Shown here piece by piece: positions 15,274 to 23,929 of a DNA stretch of 48,928 nucleotides (position 1 is its first letter; every line of letters starts with the position of its first letter). This DNA is from Bacteroidales bacterium (GTDB taxonomy: Bacteria > Bacteroidota > Bacteroidia > Bacteroidales > Salinivirgaceae), in assembly GCA_012519055.1 (NCBI GenBank), contig JAAYQU010000002.1, positions 1 to 48,928 on the forward strand. Reading direction: 5' to 3'. The notes under the pieces are model-generated. The model was not told the origin of the DNA and did no database searches. It worked only from the letters and a program-made list of their open reading frames with translations. Position numbers and translations under genes: made by a program.

Positions 15274-17439
15274 ATGATTAAAAAAACATTGTCATTAATT
15301 GTCGGTTTTTTACTTATTGCCGGCAGTTCTATTTTGAGAGCCGATGAAGGCATGTGGTTGCCAGTTTTGATTAACAAGCTAAATATTGGTCACATGACCG
15401 AGAAAGGCTTCAAACTGACCGCAGAGGACGTATATTCAATTAACAACGCATGTTTAAAAGATGCAATTGTAGCCCTCAACTATGGTAGCTGTACTGCAGA
15501 ATTGATTTCAGAAGAAGGGTTACTATTAACAAATCACCACTGCGCTTATGATGATATTCAAAGCCATAGCAGTGTCGAACATGATTATTTGACTGATGGA
15601 TTTTGGGCAATGACACGAGAGCAAGAGTTACCTAATGAAGGAAAAACAGTTTCGTTTTTAATTCGCGCTGAAGATGTTACAGAACGAATTTTAGAAAACG
15701 TAAACGATGAGATGTCGGAATCTGAAAGAACGTCGATTATTGACAGCATTTCGAAAGCTATTATCGAAGAGGTAAAAAAAGAGACTCCTGATTATCGCGC
15801 CAATGTGGGTTCGTTACTTCATGGCAATCAATTTATGTTGTTTGTTTATGAAGATTATAAAGATATCCGTTTAGTTGGTGCTCCACCAGAGTCAATAGGA
15901 AAATTTGGTGCAGATACCGATAACTGGGAGTGGCCCCGACATACTGGTGATTTTGCTCTTTATAGAGTATATGCAAATAAAGACAACCGACCAGCAGAGT
16001 ATTCTAAAGATAATGTTCCATACAAACCTAAAAGTCATTTGAAAGTCTCAATAAAAGGTATTCAGGAAGGTGATTATGCAATGATTATGGGATATCCCGG
16101 TCGCACCGATCGTTATTTAACATCGTGGGGAGTTAAAAATTTAATGGAAAACTCTAACGCAATTAGAGCAAATATCCGTGGAATCAAACAAGATATATGG
16201 GCAGATGCTATGGATGCAAGCGATGAAGTTAGAATTAAGTATTCGTCGAAATACGCCGGCTCATCAAACTATTGGAAATACTCTATCGGACAAAACAGAG
16301 GCTTAAAAAACCTTGATGTTAAAGGTAAAAAAGAGAAAATTGAAGCCGATTTTGCAAAATGGGTGGAAGAAAATCCCGATAACGCAAAATACAGTGAGGC
16401 TTTAGATTTAATCAAAAACGCAATTATAGCCAATGAGCCATATAGTAAAAATTTAACCATCTTAGGAGAAACACTTCTAATGGGAACAGAGGGATATCCG
16501 ATGAGTTTAAGGCTTCAATCATTGAGAAATGTTCTTGAGAAAAATCCAGATAGCACAGAACTTATTGCTCAAACTCGAAAAGATTTAAAAGAGACATACG
16601 AAAAAGTTTATGAAGATTATGAGCCCTCTTTAGATCTAAAAGTTGCAAAAGCAATGATTGAGATATGTATTAATGATTTAGAAGTTGAATATCAACCAGA
16701 TTTCATTAAAAACATAACAAAAAAATATAAAGGAAATGTAGATAATTATATTTCTAAAGAGTTGTCAAAGTCAGCTATTTTTAATAAAGAAAGACTGATG
16801 AAATTTATTGAAACAGCAAAAATAAAGGACTTTGACAAAGATGCAGCATACTTAGGCGGAATGCAAACACTCGCACAATATCGTTCACTGATTGCCTCTA
16901 TCAGAACAAACAGAGAATCTCAGGCTCGCGGAAACCGCCTTTTTGTTGAAGGGTTGATGAAAATGATGCCCGAGAAGACATTCGCTCCGGATGCTAACAG
17001 TACAATGCGTGTAACTTACGGAACTGTAAGTGGTTATAAGGCTCGCGATGCCGTATATTATGATTTTATCTCGTATATGGAAGGTGTTATGGAGAAGGAA
17101 AATCCAAATGATCGCGAATTTACGGTTCTACCTAAACTAAAAGAGTTATACGAAAACAAAGATTTTGGCAGATATGCTGATAAAAACGGGAAAATGCCTG
17201 TTGGATTCTTAGCAAATACCGATATTACCGGCGGAAACTCAGGAAGCCCTGTCTTAAATGCCAACGGCGAGCTTATTGGCTGTGCATTCGATGGCAACTG
17301 GGAAGCAATGAGTGGCGATATAGCTTTTGAACCCGATTTGCAAAGAACAATCTCAGTAGATATCCGTTACGTTTTGTTTATTATCGACAAATTTGCAGGG
17401 GCAAAACACTTGGTTGACGAAATGACTATAGTGGAATAG
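15274..17439 (+). CDS. S46 family dipeptidyl-peptidase, DPP7 type
   Basis: A periplasmic or surface serine exopeptidase that removes dipeptides from peptide N-termini, feeding amino-acid use. The 721 residues match the family. Signal peptide 1-23 (ending LRA) precedes the mature start DEGMW, typical of S46. A chymotrypsin-like triad is visible: His89 in LTNHHCAYDD, Asp226 in WPRHTGDFALYR and Ser656 in TGGNSGSPV. Residue Ser+18 is Gly674 (in AFDGNWEAMSG). In this family Gly at that place goes with DPP7 (broad hydrophobic P1), whereas Arg gives the acidic specificity of DPP11, so DPP7-like activity is inferred. Monocistronic, with a well-spaced promoter and a terminator that reaches into the end of the convergent GSCFA gene. 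Confidence 0.93.
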   Translation: MIKKTLSLIVGFLLIAGSSILRADEGMWLPVLINKLNIGHMTEKGFKLTAEDVYSINNACLKDAIVALNYGSCTAELISEEGLLLTNHHCAYDDIQSHSSVEHDYLTDGFWAMTREQELPNEGKTVSFLIRAEDVTERILENVNDEMSESERTSIIDSISKAIIEEVKKETPDYRANVGSLLHGNQFMLFVYEDYKDIRLVGAPPESIGKFGADTDNWEWPRHTGDFALYRVYANKDNRPAEYSKDNVPYKPKSHLKVSIKGIQEGDYAMIMGYPGRTDRYLTSWGVKNLMENSNAIRANIRGIKQDIWADAMDASDEVRIKYSSKYAGSSNYWKYSIGQNRGLKNLDVKGKKEKIEADFAKWVEENPDNAKYSEALDLIKNAIIANEPYSKNLTILGETLLMGTEGYPMSLRLQSLRNVLEKNPDSTELIAQTRKDLKETYEKVYEDYEPSLDLKVAKAMIEICINDLEVEYQPDFIKNITKKYKGNVDNYISKELSKSAIFNKERLMKFIETAKIKDFDKDAAYLGGMQTLAQYRSLIASIRTNRESQARGNRLFVEGLMKMMPEKTFAPDANSTMRVTYGTVSGYKARDAVYYDFISYMEGVMEKENPNDREFTVLPKLKELYENKDFGRYADKNGKMPVGFLANTDITGGNSGSPVLNANGELIGCAFDGNWEAMSGDIAFEPDLQRTISVDIRYVLFIIDKFAGAKHLVDEMTIVE

Positions 17440-17458
17440 TACTAACAACAATAATAGC

Positions 17459-17494
17459 AAAAGGGTGGACGGTTTTAGTCTGCCCTTTTTTGTT
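17459..17494 (+). terminator. Terminator of the S46 peptidase gene, overlapping the convergent gene end
   Basis: AAAAGGGTGGAC (17459-17470) pairs with GTCTGCCCTTTT (17478-17489), with two wobble pairs and a 7-nt loop, and a T-rich tail. The convergent GSCFA gene stops at 17475, so the hairpin loop contains its last codons. The A-rich left flank gives a T run on the minus strand too, so it can serve both genes. Confidence 0.75.
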
Positions 17495-18473
17495 TTGTAA
17501 AAATAGTTTTCTCTGCTTCCCAGTCCATTAATGGAAACAGCTTGTTTAGTTGCTGAATATCTTTTAATCTTGCTTCGCAAAATTTTGAATATTCGATGTC
17601 AGAAGGGTTAAAAGGTCGGTGTTGAGCGGCTTTTACAAGGTTTTCAACCTTTTTAAGCGTTTTCTTTGTCTCGGCTGTAAAGTATGTCTCTTTGAAAAAG
17701 TCAAAAACATAATTAACCGCTTGGCTTGAAGGGTGTAGCATATCTTCGTTATAAAACCTGTAGTCTCGTAAATCATCGGTAATAAGTTCATACGAAGGGA
17801 AGTAGCTGATATCGTGTTCGGAGAACTCAATTAATTGATGAATGGAAACAGTTAAAATGCTCTTGCTTAGGTGGTTCTCGACGGCACCATCTTTCCAGTG
17901 ACGAACAGGACTAACAGTAAAAACAATTTTAATTTGTGGATTAAACTCAACTATTGATTTTATAAGCATTTCAAACTCATCTGTAAAATCGCAAGTGTTT
18001 AGTCTAAAGCGAATAAACTCTCTGTTAGGTATTTTATGACAATTGGCAACGATTCTACCACTCTTTTTATAACGGTAAACCCATGAAGTGCCAACAGTTA
18101 TAAATAGATATTCGGCACGTTTAAGAAACAGTCTGCAATCTTCAATCGTCCTTTTAATATTCAATAGCAACTTATCTTTATCGGGGTTTGAGAATACGCT
18201 GTGATGAAGCAGGCTGTGCCATAAGCCGTTATGGTAAACCAAATCGTTGTCGTCAATCTCTATTTCTCCCAAAATAAGTCGTAAAGCAGTTTGTATTGAA
18301 TAAGGATTGTAAAGAACACCAAAAGGATTCGATAAAACCTGAAATTTGTTCGTTTGCAAAATTTGGGAAATATTATCAGAAAAGCAGCTCCCAATGAAAA
18401 ACATCGGTGTGCTGTAGTCAATATCGTATTTTGACTTTTCCGGCTTTATTATTGTTCTCCATTTAGAATCCAT
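17475..18473 (-). CDS. GSCFA domain protein (SGNH-like esterase fold)
   Basis: A 332-residue cytoplasmic-looking protein without a signal peptide. Its N-terminal block reads STPMFFIGSCFSDNI, the signature from which the GSCFA family is named. The later HPSSQAVNYVFDFF segment supplies the His of an SGNH-type triad. The family is found mainly in Bacteroidetes and Proteobacteria and has no firm function; a role in acyl or sugar ester chemistry is inferred from the fold. Its ATG overlaps the last 11 bases of the upstream hydrolase gene, so the two are translationally coupled, which hints that both act on lipid or acyl-ester substrates. Confidence 0.88.
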   Translation of the reverse strand: MDSKWRTIIKPEKSKYDIDYSTPMFFIGSCFSDNISQILQTNKFQVLSNPFGVLYNPYSIQTALRLILGEIEIDDNDLVYHNGLWHSLLHHSVFSNPDKDKLLLNIKRTIEDCRLFLKRAEYLFITVGTSWVYRYKKSGRIVANCHKIPNREFIRFRLNTCDFTDEFEMLIKSIVEFNPQIKIVFTVSPVRHWKDGAVENHLSKSILTVSIHQLIEFSEHDISYFPSYELITDDLRDYRFYNEDMLHPSSQAVNYVFDFFKETYFTAETKKTLKKVENLVKAAQHRPFNPSDIEYSKFCEARLKDIQQLNKLFPLMDWEAEKTIFTKQKRAD

Positions 18474-19311
18474 ATTGTTGCAAAAATGTATTGTTAAGCC
18501 ATTTTGTTATCTCTTTGGCAACCATGTTGTTATTTGCATCATGATGTAGCTCATGCAGCATTCCATCAAAAGATTTGAACTTAGATATTTGTCTAATTTT
18601 TAATCCAAACCTCATTGTTGTTTTCCAATTTGTAATAGTGTCAGAAGTTCCATGAAGCAGCAGAGTAGGAATCTTAATACTTAAAGCATTTTTACGGATA
18701 TAAAACGCAGCATCCCACATTATTAAAAATGTGCCGAGTGTTATTTTTCCGTGTATAAGATTGTCTTTCTCGAAGTTGTCAAGCGCTTTTTCGTTAAATG
18801 TCAGCTGTTCTCGCATAACACCTGTTTTTAACGTCATATTTTTTAATAATGGAGATACTAATTTTGCTAACTCTATTTTCCAATTCGGCGGACGATTAAT
18901 TAATCCCAACCACGGCGATGTTAATATAAGTCCATCAATTTTTGGACTTTTTTGTATTACAAAATTTGCACATATATTTCCCCCCATTGAGTGACCATAT
19001 AGAATAATTGGCAGACCTTCAAACCTATTCTTGGCTAATGTGATTAAATGTTCAACAATTTTAAACGGACACTCAATAGTTCTAAAACAACCGCGTTTGC
19101 CACTTGACAACCCATGACCAGGCAAATCGGCAGTAACCCAAACCACTCCAAGATCTTCAAACTTTTCCATCCAATCCATGTATCTGCCAGAATGGTCGCC
19201 AAGACCATGTATAAGCACTATAGCAAGCTTCGGTTTTACGTTTTGTGAAGTTGCAATGCGAACATAAATTCGGTTGTTAAATAAGTTCAAATGTTTTTCG
19301 GTAAAGAGCAT
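18463..19311 (-). CDS. Alpha/beta hydrolase, lysophospholipase/monoacylglycerol lipase type
   Basis: A 282-residue hydrolase of the Hydrolase_4/PldB family. Visible are the oxyanion segment LIHGLGDHSGRY, the DLPGHGLSSGKRG loop, the nucleophile elbow YGHSMGG with Ser108, the acid in LLHGTSDTITNW, and a His in MLHELHHDANN near the C-terminus. No signal peptide, so probably cytoplasmic or membrane-associated. It likely cleaves monoacylglycerols or lysophospholipids; the exact substrate is not readable. First gene of a two-gene unit with the GSCFA protein (11-bp overlap), with a -7 box 42 bases upstream. Confidence 0.9.
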   Translation of the reverse strand: MLFTEKHLNLFNNRIYVRIATSQNVKPKLAIVLIHGLGDHSGRYMDWMEKFEDLGVVWVTADLPGHGLSSGKRGCFRTIECPFKIVEHLITLAKNRFEGLPIILYGHSMGGNICANFVIQKSPKIDGLILTSPWLGLINRPPNWKIELAKLVSPLLKNMTLKTGVMREQLTFNEKALDNFEKDNLIHGKITLGTFLIMWDAAFYIRKNALSIKIPTLLLHGTSDTITNWKTTMRFGLKIRQISKFKSFDGMLHELHHDANNNMVAKEITKWLNNTFLQQYGF

Positions 19312-19352
19312 TTGTCTAATTTGTTTGTGGTTCTATACATTGGCGCAATACA

Positions 19353-19360
19353 CAAAGATA
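19353..19360 (-). promoter_or_regulatory. -7 promoter box TATCTTTG for the hydrolase-GSCFA unit
   Basis: Minus-strand TATCTTTG matches TAnnTTTG, with an implied leader of about 35 nt. Confidence 0.5.
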
Positions 19361-19362
19361 TT

Positions 19363-19388
19363 AAAAGTTTGTAAAGTTGAAAGTTATA
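19363..19388. repeat. Short AAGTTRA-type array
   Basis: Three AAAGTT words spaced 7-9 bp. It contains TAAAGTTGAAAGTT (19372-19385), a 14-mer repeated exactly and in the same orientation at 22863-22876 on the other side of the TonB/DUF4249 operon. Confidence 0.55.
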
Positions 19389-19472
19389 CCAATTGTAATT
19401 TTAAAATAGTCCAATCTTTTTAAAATTTTATAATGGTAAATACCGATGATACAGACACATAGTCGAAAAGAG

Positions 19473-19495
19473 CAATAGCGAGGTTTGGGCTATTG
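19473..19495 (-). terminator. Probable terminator of the DUF4249/TonB operon
   Basis: CAATAGC (19473-19479) pairs with GCTATTG (19489-19495) with a 9-nt loop, followed on the minus strand by CTCTTTTC. It sits inside a larger imperfect palindrome bounded by AATACCGA (19439) and TCGGTATT (19505), which abuts the receptor's stop codon. Confidence 0.5.
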
Positions 19496-19510
19496 TATGT
19501 CCAGTCGGTA

Positions 19511-21892
19511 TTAAAACTTGTAACTATAACTTATTGATGGCATTATTGGGAATAAACTAAACGAATAGAGTTTTCTGTTTCCATTTTTGTCATATTTGAA
19601 AAAAAGATAGTAGGTATTCAGTCTGTTGTAGGCGTTATATACTCCAAAAGACCACTTTCTTATACCATATTTTTTATTTTTTGTAAAAGAGAGGTTAACG
19701 TCCAAGCGGTGATATGCAGGTGCTCTGTAGTTGTTGCGTTCTCCGTAAACGTGGGCTTCGTCGTAAAAGTTATTATCACTATCTGTTCCGGGAGTATAAT
19801 CTAAAACGTAAATCTCATATTTTGTTGAGGGCAGTGTTACAGCGTTTCCGGAGGTAAAAACCCACAAACCAGATATTTGAAACTTGTCTGAAAATTTATG
19901 ACTTACTGTTATTGAGAAATCGTGTCTGTGGTCGTATTTGTACGGAAACGGTTTGCCAAAGTTTAATTTGTCAAACTGTCTTGTGTTTTTTGACAAACAG
20001 TATGATATCCAACCGGTTGTTTTTCCTGTTTTTTTATGCACTAACAGTTCTATGCCGTAGGAGTTTCCTTTTCCGTTGTTCTCAATCTTTTCCTGCCAAT
20101 CGGCACTACCGGTAAAAAATGAGGAGCCTTCGCTAAACTCAATCAAGTTTTTAAATGTTTTATAGAAAGTTTCTAAACTCCACTCTATGTTCATTTCTAA
20201 TTCGCCTGCCAGACCTAATGCAAATATCGACGATTTTTGCGGAGGTGCTTTTTTTGTAGCTGGCACCCACAAGTCGGTTGGTATTCCTGCATCGTGGTTG
20301 GACAGTAGATGAACGGCTTGGCTCATTTTTGAATAAGAGGCTTTTAACGACAGGTTTTCAATCAAAATAAAATTTCCTATAGCGCGTGGTTCTATCGACC
20401 AAAAAGTTTTTCCCTCTGTCGAGAACAGATTAAAGTGCGACCCAATATTGAAACTTATTCTTTCGGTTGCTAATATCTTGTCTTCTAAATAAATATAATA
20501 CTCGACAGGTTTAATTGTTTTTGCACCAAAAGTTGTATCTATTGAGTTGCTGTCTGTCGTTAATAGTTTTACTTTATTCATTGTTGGAGAAAAGCGATGA
20601 AGTATTGTTTCCCCGCCAAACCTTATCTGATGTCTGTTCACAGTGTAATCTAAATCTATTTTGGCAACCAAATCATTTATCGATGATAAATAGTGGTCAG
20701 ACAACCTGTCAATAGTCTTGTTAGATTGCTTTTCAATTTTATAAATATCGGAAAGTGAATTGTAAAAATAGTTGGTACTTCCCAAAGTTAAGTTGCTGAA
20801 AAGACGGTTTTTATAAATATAATTCCATCGAAATGTGGCAGAGTAATTTCCCCAATTCAAATTATTTATACCTTTAAAATTGAATGGATAATTTGTTTGA
20901 GTATCATAATCTTTTTGTGTGATACGTATTTTGTCGCGACCAGAATAGAAACTAACATATATACGATTGTTTTGATTGATAATGTGATTTACCTTTGCAT
21001 TCACATCGTACAAAGCATAACCTGCTGTTGACTTGTCATCAGAGTAATAGAGGTGTTGATAGCCAAGCATTATCAAATCAAACAAACTCCGGCGCGCAGA
21101 TACAATAAACGAAGTTTTGTCCTTCCATATAGGACCCTCTATCGTGAACTTGCTTGAAATAATCCCAATAGTAACATCGCCTGAATATTTCGTCATACTG
21201 CCCTCTTTCATTCTAATATCCATTACTGCCGACAATCGTCCGCCGTATCTGGCAGGAAAGCCTCCTTTGTATAGCTCTACATTTTTTATCGCATCGGTAT
21301 TGAAAACTGACAGATAACCGCCAATGTGATTGACACTGTAAAGGTATATATCATCAAGTAAAATCAAGTTTTGGTCGGGGCTTCCACCACGAACATATAT
21401 TCCGCTAGTTCCCTCTTTTCCGCCATGAACACCCGGCATAAGTTGAAAAGCACGAGCAATATCCACTTCGCCCATTAATGACGGAATTTCCAATATCTGT
21501 TTAACGGGGATACTCAAAACACTCATTTCAGGACTTTTTAGCCTGCTTTTATCTGCCGTTACTACAACTTCCGACAGTTCAATACCACCTACTAATTTGA
21601 TATTCAGATTTTTAGATGTGTTAGGCTTAAACGAAACGGTCTGACTTTCGTATCCCACCATTCTGAAAACAAGTGTAACGCTGTCATTTTCAGGCAATGT
21701 TATGCTGTAAAATCCGAACGAATTTGTAATAACTCCCCTTTGGCTAACAAAATCATAAACCGTAACACTGGGTAATCGTTCTTTTGTTTTGCTATCTTCT
21801 ACAAAACCATAAATAGTTGTCTGAGAATGAATTAAATTAACGCTAAACAGACTTATTAACAGGAAAATATATCTCATTTGTCTTATAATCAT
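19511..21892 (-). CDS. TonB-dependent receptor, partner of a DUF4249 lipoprotein
   Basis: A 793-residue outer-membrane receptor. Signal peptide about 1-23 (ending IHSQ), CarboxypepD_reg-like domain 25-105, and a plug about 110-235 with LMPGVHGGKEGTSGIYVRGG, LLDDIYLYSVNHIGGY and GGFPARYGGRLS. The rest is a beta-barrel ending SYSYKF. Met6 (21877) is an alternative start. The preceding gene, 21 bp upstream on the same strand, encodes a DUF4249 lipoprotein. This pairing is common in Bacteroidetes, though the lipoprotein more often follows the receptor. The substrate is unknown; no sugar-active enzymes or metal-related genes are nearby to suggest one. Confidence 0.92.
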   Translation of the reverse strand: MIIRQMRYIFLLISLFSVNLIHSQTTIYGFVEDSKTKERLPSVTVYDFVSQRGVITNSFGFYSITLPENDSVTLVFRMVGYESQTVSFKPNTSKNLNIKLVGGIELSEVVVTADKSRLKSPEMSVLSIPVKQILEIPSLMGEVDIARAFQLMPGVHGGKEGTSGIYVRGGSPDQNLILLDDIYLYSVNHIGGYLSVFNTDAIKNVELYKGGFPARYGGRLSAVMDIRMKEGSMTKYSGDVTIGIISSKFTIEGPIWKDKTSFIVSARRSLFDLIMLGYQHLYYSDDKSTAGYALYDVNAKVNHIINQNNRIYVSFYSGRDKIRITQKDYDTQTNYPFNFKGINNLNWGNYSATFRWNYIYKNRLFSNLTLGSTNYFYNSLSDIYKIEKQSNKTIDRLSDHYLSSINDLVAKIDLDYTVNRHQIRFGGETILHRFSPTMNKVKLLTTDSNSIDTTFGAKTIKPVEYYIYLEDKILATERISFNIGSHFNLFSTEGKTFWSIEPRAIGNFILIENLSLKASYSKMSQAVHLLSNHDAGIPTDLWVPATKKAPPQKSSIFALGLAGELEMNIEWSLETFYKTFKNLIEFSEGSSFFTGSADWQEKIENNGKGNSYGIELLVHKKTGKTTGWISYCLSKNTRQFDKLNFGKPFPYKYDHRHDFSITVSHKFSDKFQISGLWVFTSGNAVTLPSTKYEIYVLDYTPGTDSDNNFYDEAHVYGERNNYRAPAYHRLDVNLSFTKNKKYGIRKWSFGVYNAYNRLNTYYLFFKYDKNGNRKLYSFSLFPIMPSISYSYKF

Positions 21893-21913
21893 CTTCTTAT
21901 TTATTGTGTCGGT

Positions 21914-22849
21914 TTATTGCTCTTTAAGTTTATAGATAGTTTGATTGTATGCTGCAAATATTCCGTATCCATTTTCTACATTACTGTACATTGGAACAGG
22001 CTCGCCAATATGTGTTGAGAACATTGGCTCTTCGATTATATCTCCAACTTGTTGATTGTTTTTGTGACGAAGCCAAAATTTACGATAGTTATAATAAACC
22101 GATGTGGTTGTGCGAAGTATAGCATATCTGTCATTTTCTGTTGGCGCAATAGGTTGATTAAATTTGTATCCTACAGACGCAGCTAAAAACTTATTATACA
22201 TCGAGTAATCACTGCCATTAAAATGGTTGTCTGAGAAAACGTAAGTCAATGGAGAAAAATCAAGCTCACTATCGGCTCTTAGTACAGGATCGGCAAAAGT
22301 AATACCCCACTGAAAATTTATGTAGTAATGATCAGAATATTCGTTAGGGAAATATTGATCGATAAAAAAAAGTTCGTAAAAATTTCTCTTACTTTTATCG
22401 GCAATTGTTATTTCGTAGTCGTGATGTGGGTCTCCATACTCATCGTAGGTGTTTCCAGATGAATGAGTGCCGTATGTAATAAATGTTTTTTCGGGCACAG
22501 TATCGGTTGCACGTATTGTAGGATAACCCTCTAACTCAACCTCAACTGTATAGTAGTTGTTTTCGGTTGGATATACTGTTTTTGACGCATATCGTCCTTT
22601 GCTACTGTAAGTTAGGTTTTCGAGAAGCGTATCATTACAAAAGAGTTTTACGTTGGCATTATCTATATATTCAATATAATTGTCTAATATTGAGGTTGTT
22701 TTGCTAACTTTTACAGCAATAAGACTATCAGGGCAGATTAATCCATTTAAAACCAATCTTTTTTCAATGTACTGTTTTTTCATCTCTATCTCTTTTACGC
22801 ACGATACCGAGAAAAAGAGTAGTAAAGCTAAAATTGTTTTTGTCCGCAT
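21914..22849 (-). CDS. DUF4249 family lipoprotein
   Basis: A 311-residue lipoprotein with lipobox FSVSC (Cys17). Next comes a CarboxypepD/Ig-like beta domain, with the typical DUF4249 opening: KRLVLNGLICPDSLIAVKVS, then a YIDNANVKLFCND segment and YTVEVELEGYPTIRATDTVP. The later part is rich in aromatic strands and His/Tyr and has no catalytic motif. DUF4249 proteins are coded with TonB receptors and are thought to sit in the outer membrane as receptor accessories; the ligand is unknown. First gene of the two-gene operon. I could not find a TAnnTTTG box in its leader, which contains an AAGTT array instead. Confidence 0.9.
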   Translation of the reverse strand: MRTKTILALLLFFSVSCVKEIEMKKQYIEKRLVLNGLICPDSLIAVKVSKTTSILDNYIEYIDNANVKLFCNDTLLENLTYSSKGRYASKTVYPTENNYYTVEVELEGYPTIRATDTVPEKTFITYGTHSSGNTYDEYGDPHHDYEITIADKSKRNFYELFFIDQYFPNEYSDHYYINFQWGITFADPVLRADSELDFSPLTYVFSDNHFNGSDYSMYNKFLAASVGYKFNQPIAPTENDRYAILRTTTSVYYNYRKFWLRHKNNQQVGDIIEEPMFSTHIGEPVPMYSNVENGYGIFAAYNQTIYKLKEQ

Positions 22850-23283
22850 ATTGCAGTTTAGTTAAAGTTGAAAGTTTGCGAAGTTTAAAGTACTTTTTAC
22901 ATTGTTAGTTGGTTGAAAATTTCTAACAATAGAAATTTTATCAATTTCGTTTAGAGATTAGTTTTGTTACTGCTCACGAGTGCTACAACCATCAATGTTT
23001 TTACAGATAATAACGCATGTTGTTAAAAAATATTCTCGATGATTTGAGAATTTTAATTTATACCTATCGCTGGACAATTGAGGATTCCTCGGATAGAGGA
23101 CGGTATTTGCAATTAGGTAGTACAAATATTAATTTTCTAAGGGTTTATTCTTTTATAAAATTTTACAATCGGTATTAAAGTTTATTGCACTTTTTGATAA
23201 ATCTCCCACGCTGTTACTTCGCATGATATTAATAAATTACAAAAAAATAACCATAAAAATTCGTGTTTTATGTAAAATGTAAT
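22850..23283. other. Long non-coding region between divergent DUF4249 and rimP genes
   Basis: About 430 bases without a supported gene. It holds the AAGTTRA-type array at 22856-22890 in the DUF4249 leader, a weak hairpin near 23036-23060 (ATTCTC/GAGAAT) and AT-rich filler up to the rimP promoter. The DUF4249 operon promoter must lie here but is not recognisable by the TAnnTTTG word. Confidence 0.6.
22856..22890. repeat. Short AAGTTRA-type array in the DUF4249 leader
   Basis: Five GTT(T)A/GTTGA words spaced 7-9 bp, including the 14-mer TAAAGTTGAAAGTT (22863-22876) also found at 19372-19385. The two copies bracket the DUF4249/TonB operon in direct orientation, 3.5 kb apart. Confidence 0.5.
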
Positions 23284-23291
23284 TATATTTG
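23284..23291 (+). promoter_or_regulatory. -7 promoter box TATATTTG for rimP-nusA-infB
   Basis: Matches TAnnTTTG, with an implied leader of about 58 nt that contains the GC-rich hairpin at 23324-23341. Confidence 0.6.
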
Positions 23292-23323
23292 CAGCAAATT
23301 TCAAAGCGATAGATGATATTTTG

Positions 23324-23341
23324 GGGGGACAATAGTCCCCC
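23324..23341 (+). promoter_or_regulatory. GC-rich leader hairpin before rimP
   Basis: GGGGGAC (23324-23330) pairs perfectly with GTCCCCC (23335-23341) around an AATA loop, ending 14 bases before the rimP ATG. Such a stable stem is striking in this AT-rich leader. It lacks a proper T run, so it may control translation start or RNA stability rather than terminate; it could also be an attenuation site. Confidence 0.6.
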
Positions 23342-23355
23342 TATTTGTTAGGTTT

Positions 23356-23850
23356 ATGATAACGTCTGCACAAATTGATAGCATTGTTAGAGATAGTATC
23401 ACGGGTACTGAGATATTTATTGTGGAAATAATTATCTCTTCTGGTAACAACATAGTTGTTAGATTAGATCATCCTGAAGGATTGCTAATAGATACTTGTG
23501 CACATATATCACGACAAATTGAAGCATCGTTAGATCGCGATTTAGAAGATTATTCGCTCGAAGTTACATCGGCGGGCATCGGAGAGCCGTTTAAAATTAA
23601 AAGACAATACGAAAAAGTTATCGGAAAAGAGATTGAACTCGTATTGAAGAATGGTAATAAAATGATAGAGACACTCCGTTCGGTCGAAGATGACGGAATA
23701 ACAGTATCGCAAAGCAAAACAAAATATAGTAAAAGTGCTTTGAAAAAGATGCCGAAAGAGGAACGTGAAGCGATTGAAAAAGAGCAAAACAGACCTGTAA
23801 AGCTGACATGGGAAGAGATAAAGTCGGCTACGGAACACATAAGTTTTTAA
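23356..23850 (+). CDS. rimP: Ribosome maturation factor RimP
   Basis: Needed for 30S subunit maturation. The 164-residue protein has the two-domain RimP layout: an N-terminal alpha/beta domain (about 1-75) with SRQIEASLDRDLEDYSLEVTS, the family's hallmark segment before S-(A/P)-G, and a C-terminal SH3-like barrel (about 85-160) starting VIGKEIELVLKNG. A Lys/Glu-rich insertion (KKMPKEEREAIEKEQ) interrupts the barrel, as is common in Bacteroidetes RimP. First gene of the conserved rimP-nusA-infB operon. A GC-rich hairpin directly precedes its start. Confidence 0.93.
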   Translation: MITSAQIDSIVRDSITGTEIFIVEIIISSGNNIVVRLDHPEGLLIDTCAHISRQIEASLDRDLEDYSLEVTSAGIGEPFKIKRQYEKVIGKEIELVLKNGNKMIETLRSVEDDGITVSQSKTKYSKSALKKMPKEEREAIEKEQNRPVKLTWEEIKSATEHISF

Positions 23851-23929
23851 CGAGAATAAATATATAAACTAAAATACTGACAATTAATAATGTATGGTTT
23901 TAGCCATTTTAAAATAATAAAGTGACACC

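Noticed and set aside
19439-23180. Inverted homologous flanks around the DUF4249/TonB operon suggesting a transposon
   Set aside because: Shared words (CTGGACA, CGGTATTT, TATAAAATTTTA) occur on both sides, but their spacings differ by tens of bases and most are AT-rich; no transposase or target duplication seen.
23542-23838. Minus-strand ORFs of 96-98 codons inside rimP
   Set aside because: Antisense shadows of a highly conserved gene with no start context or recognisable product.
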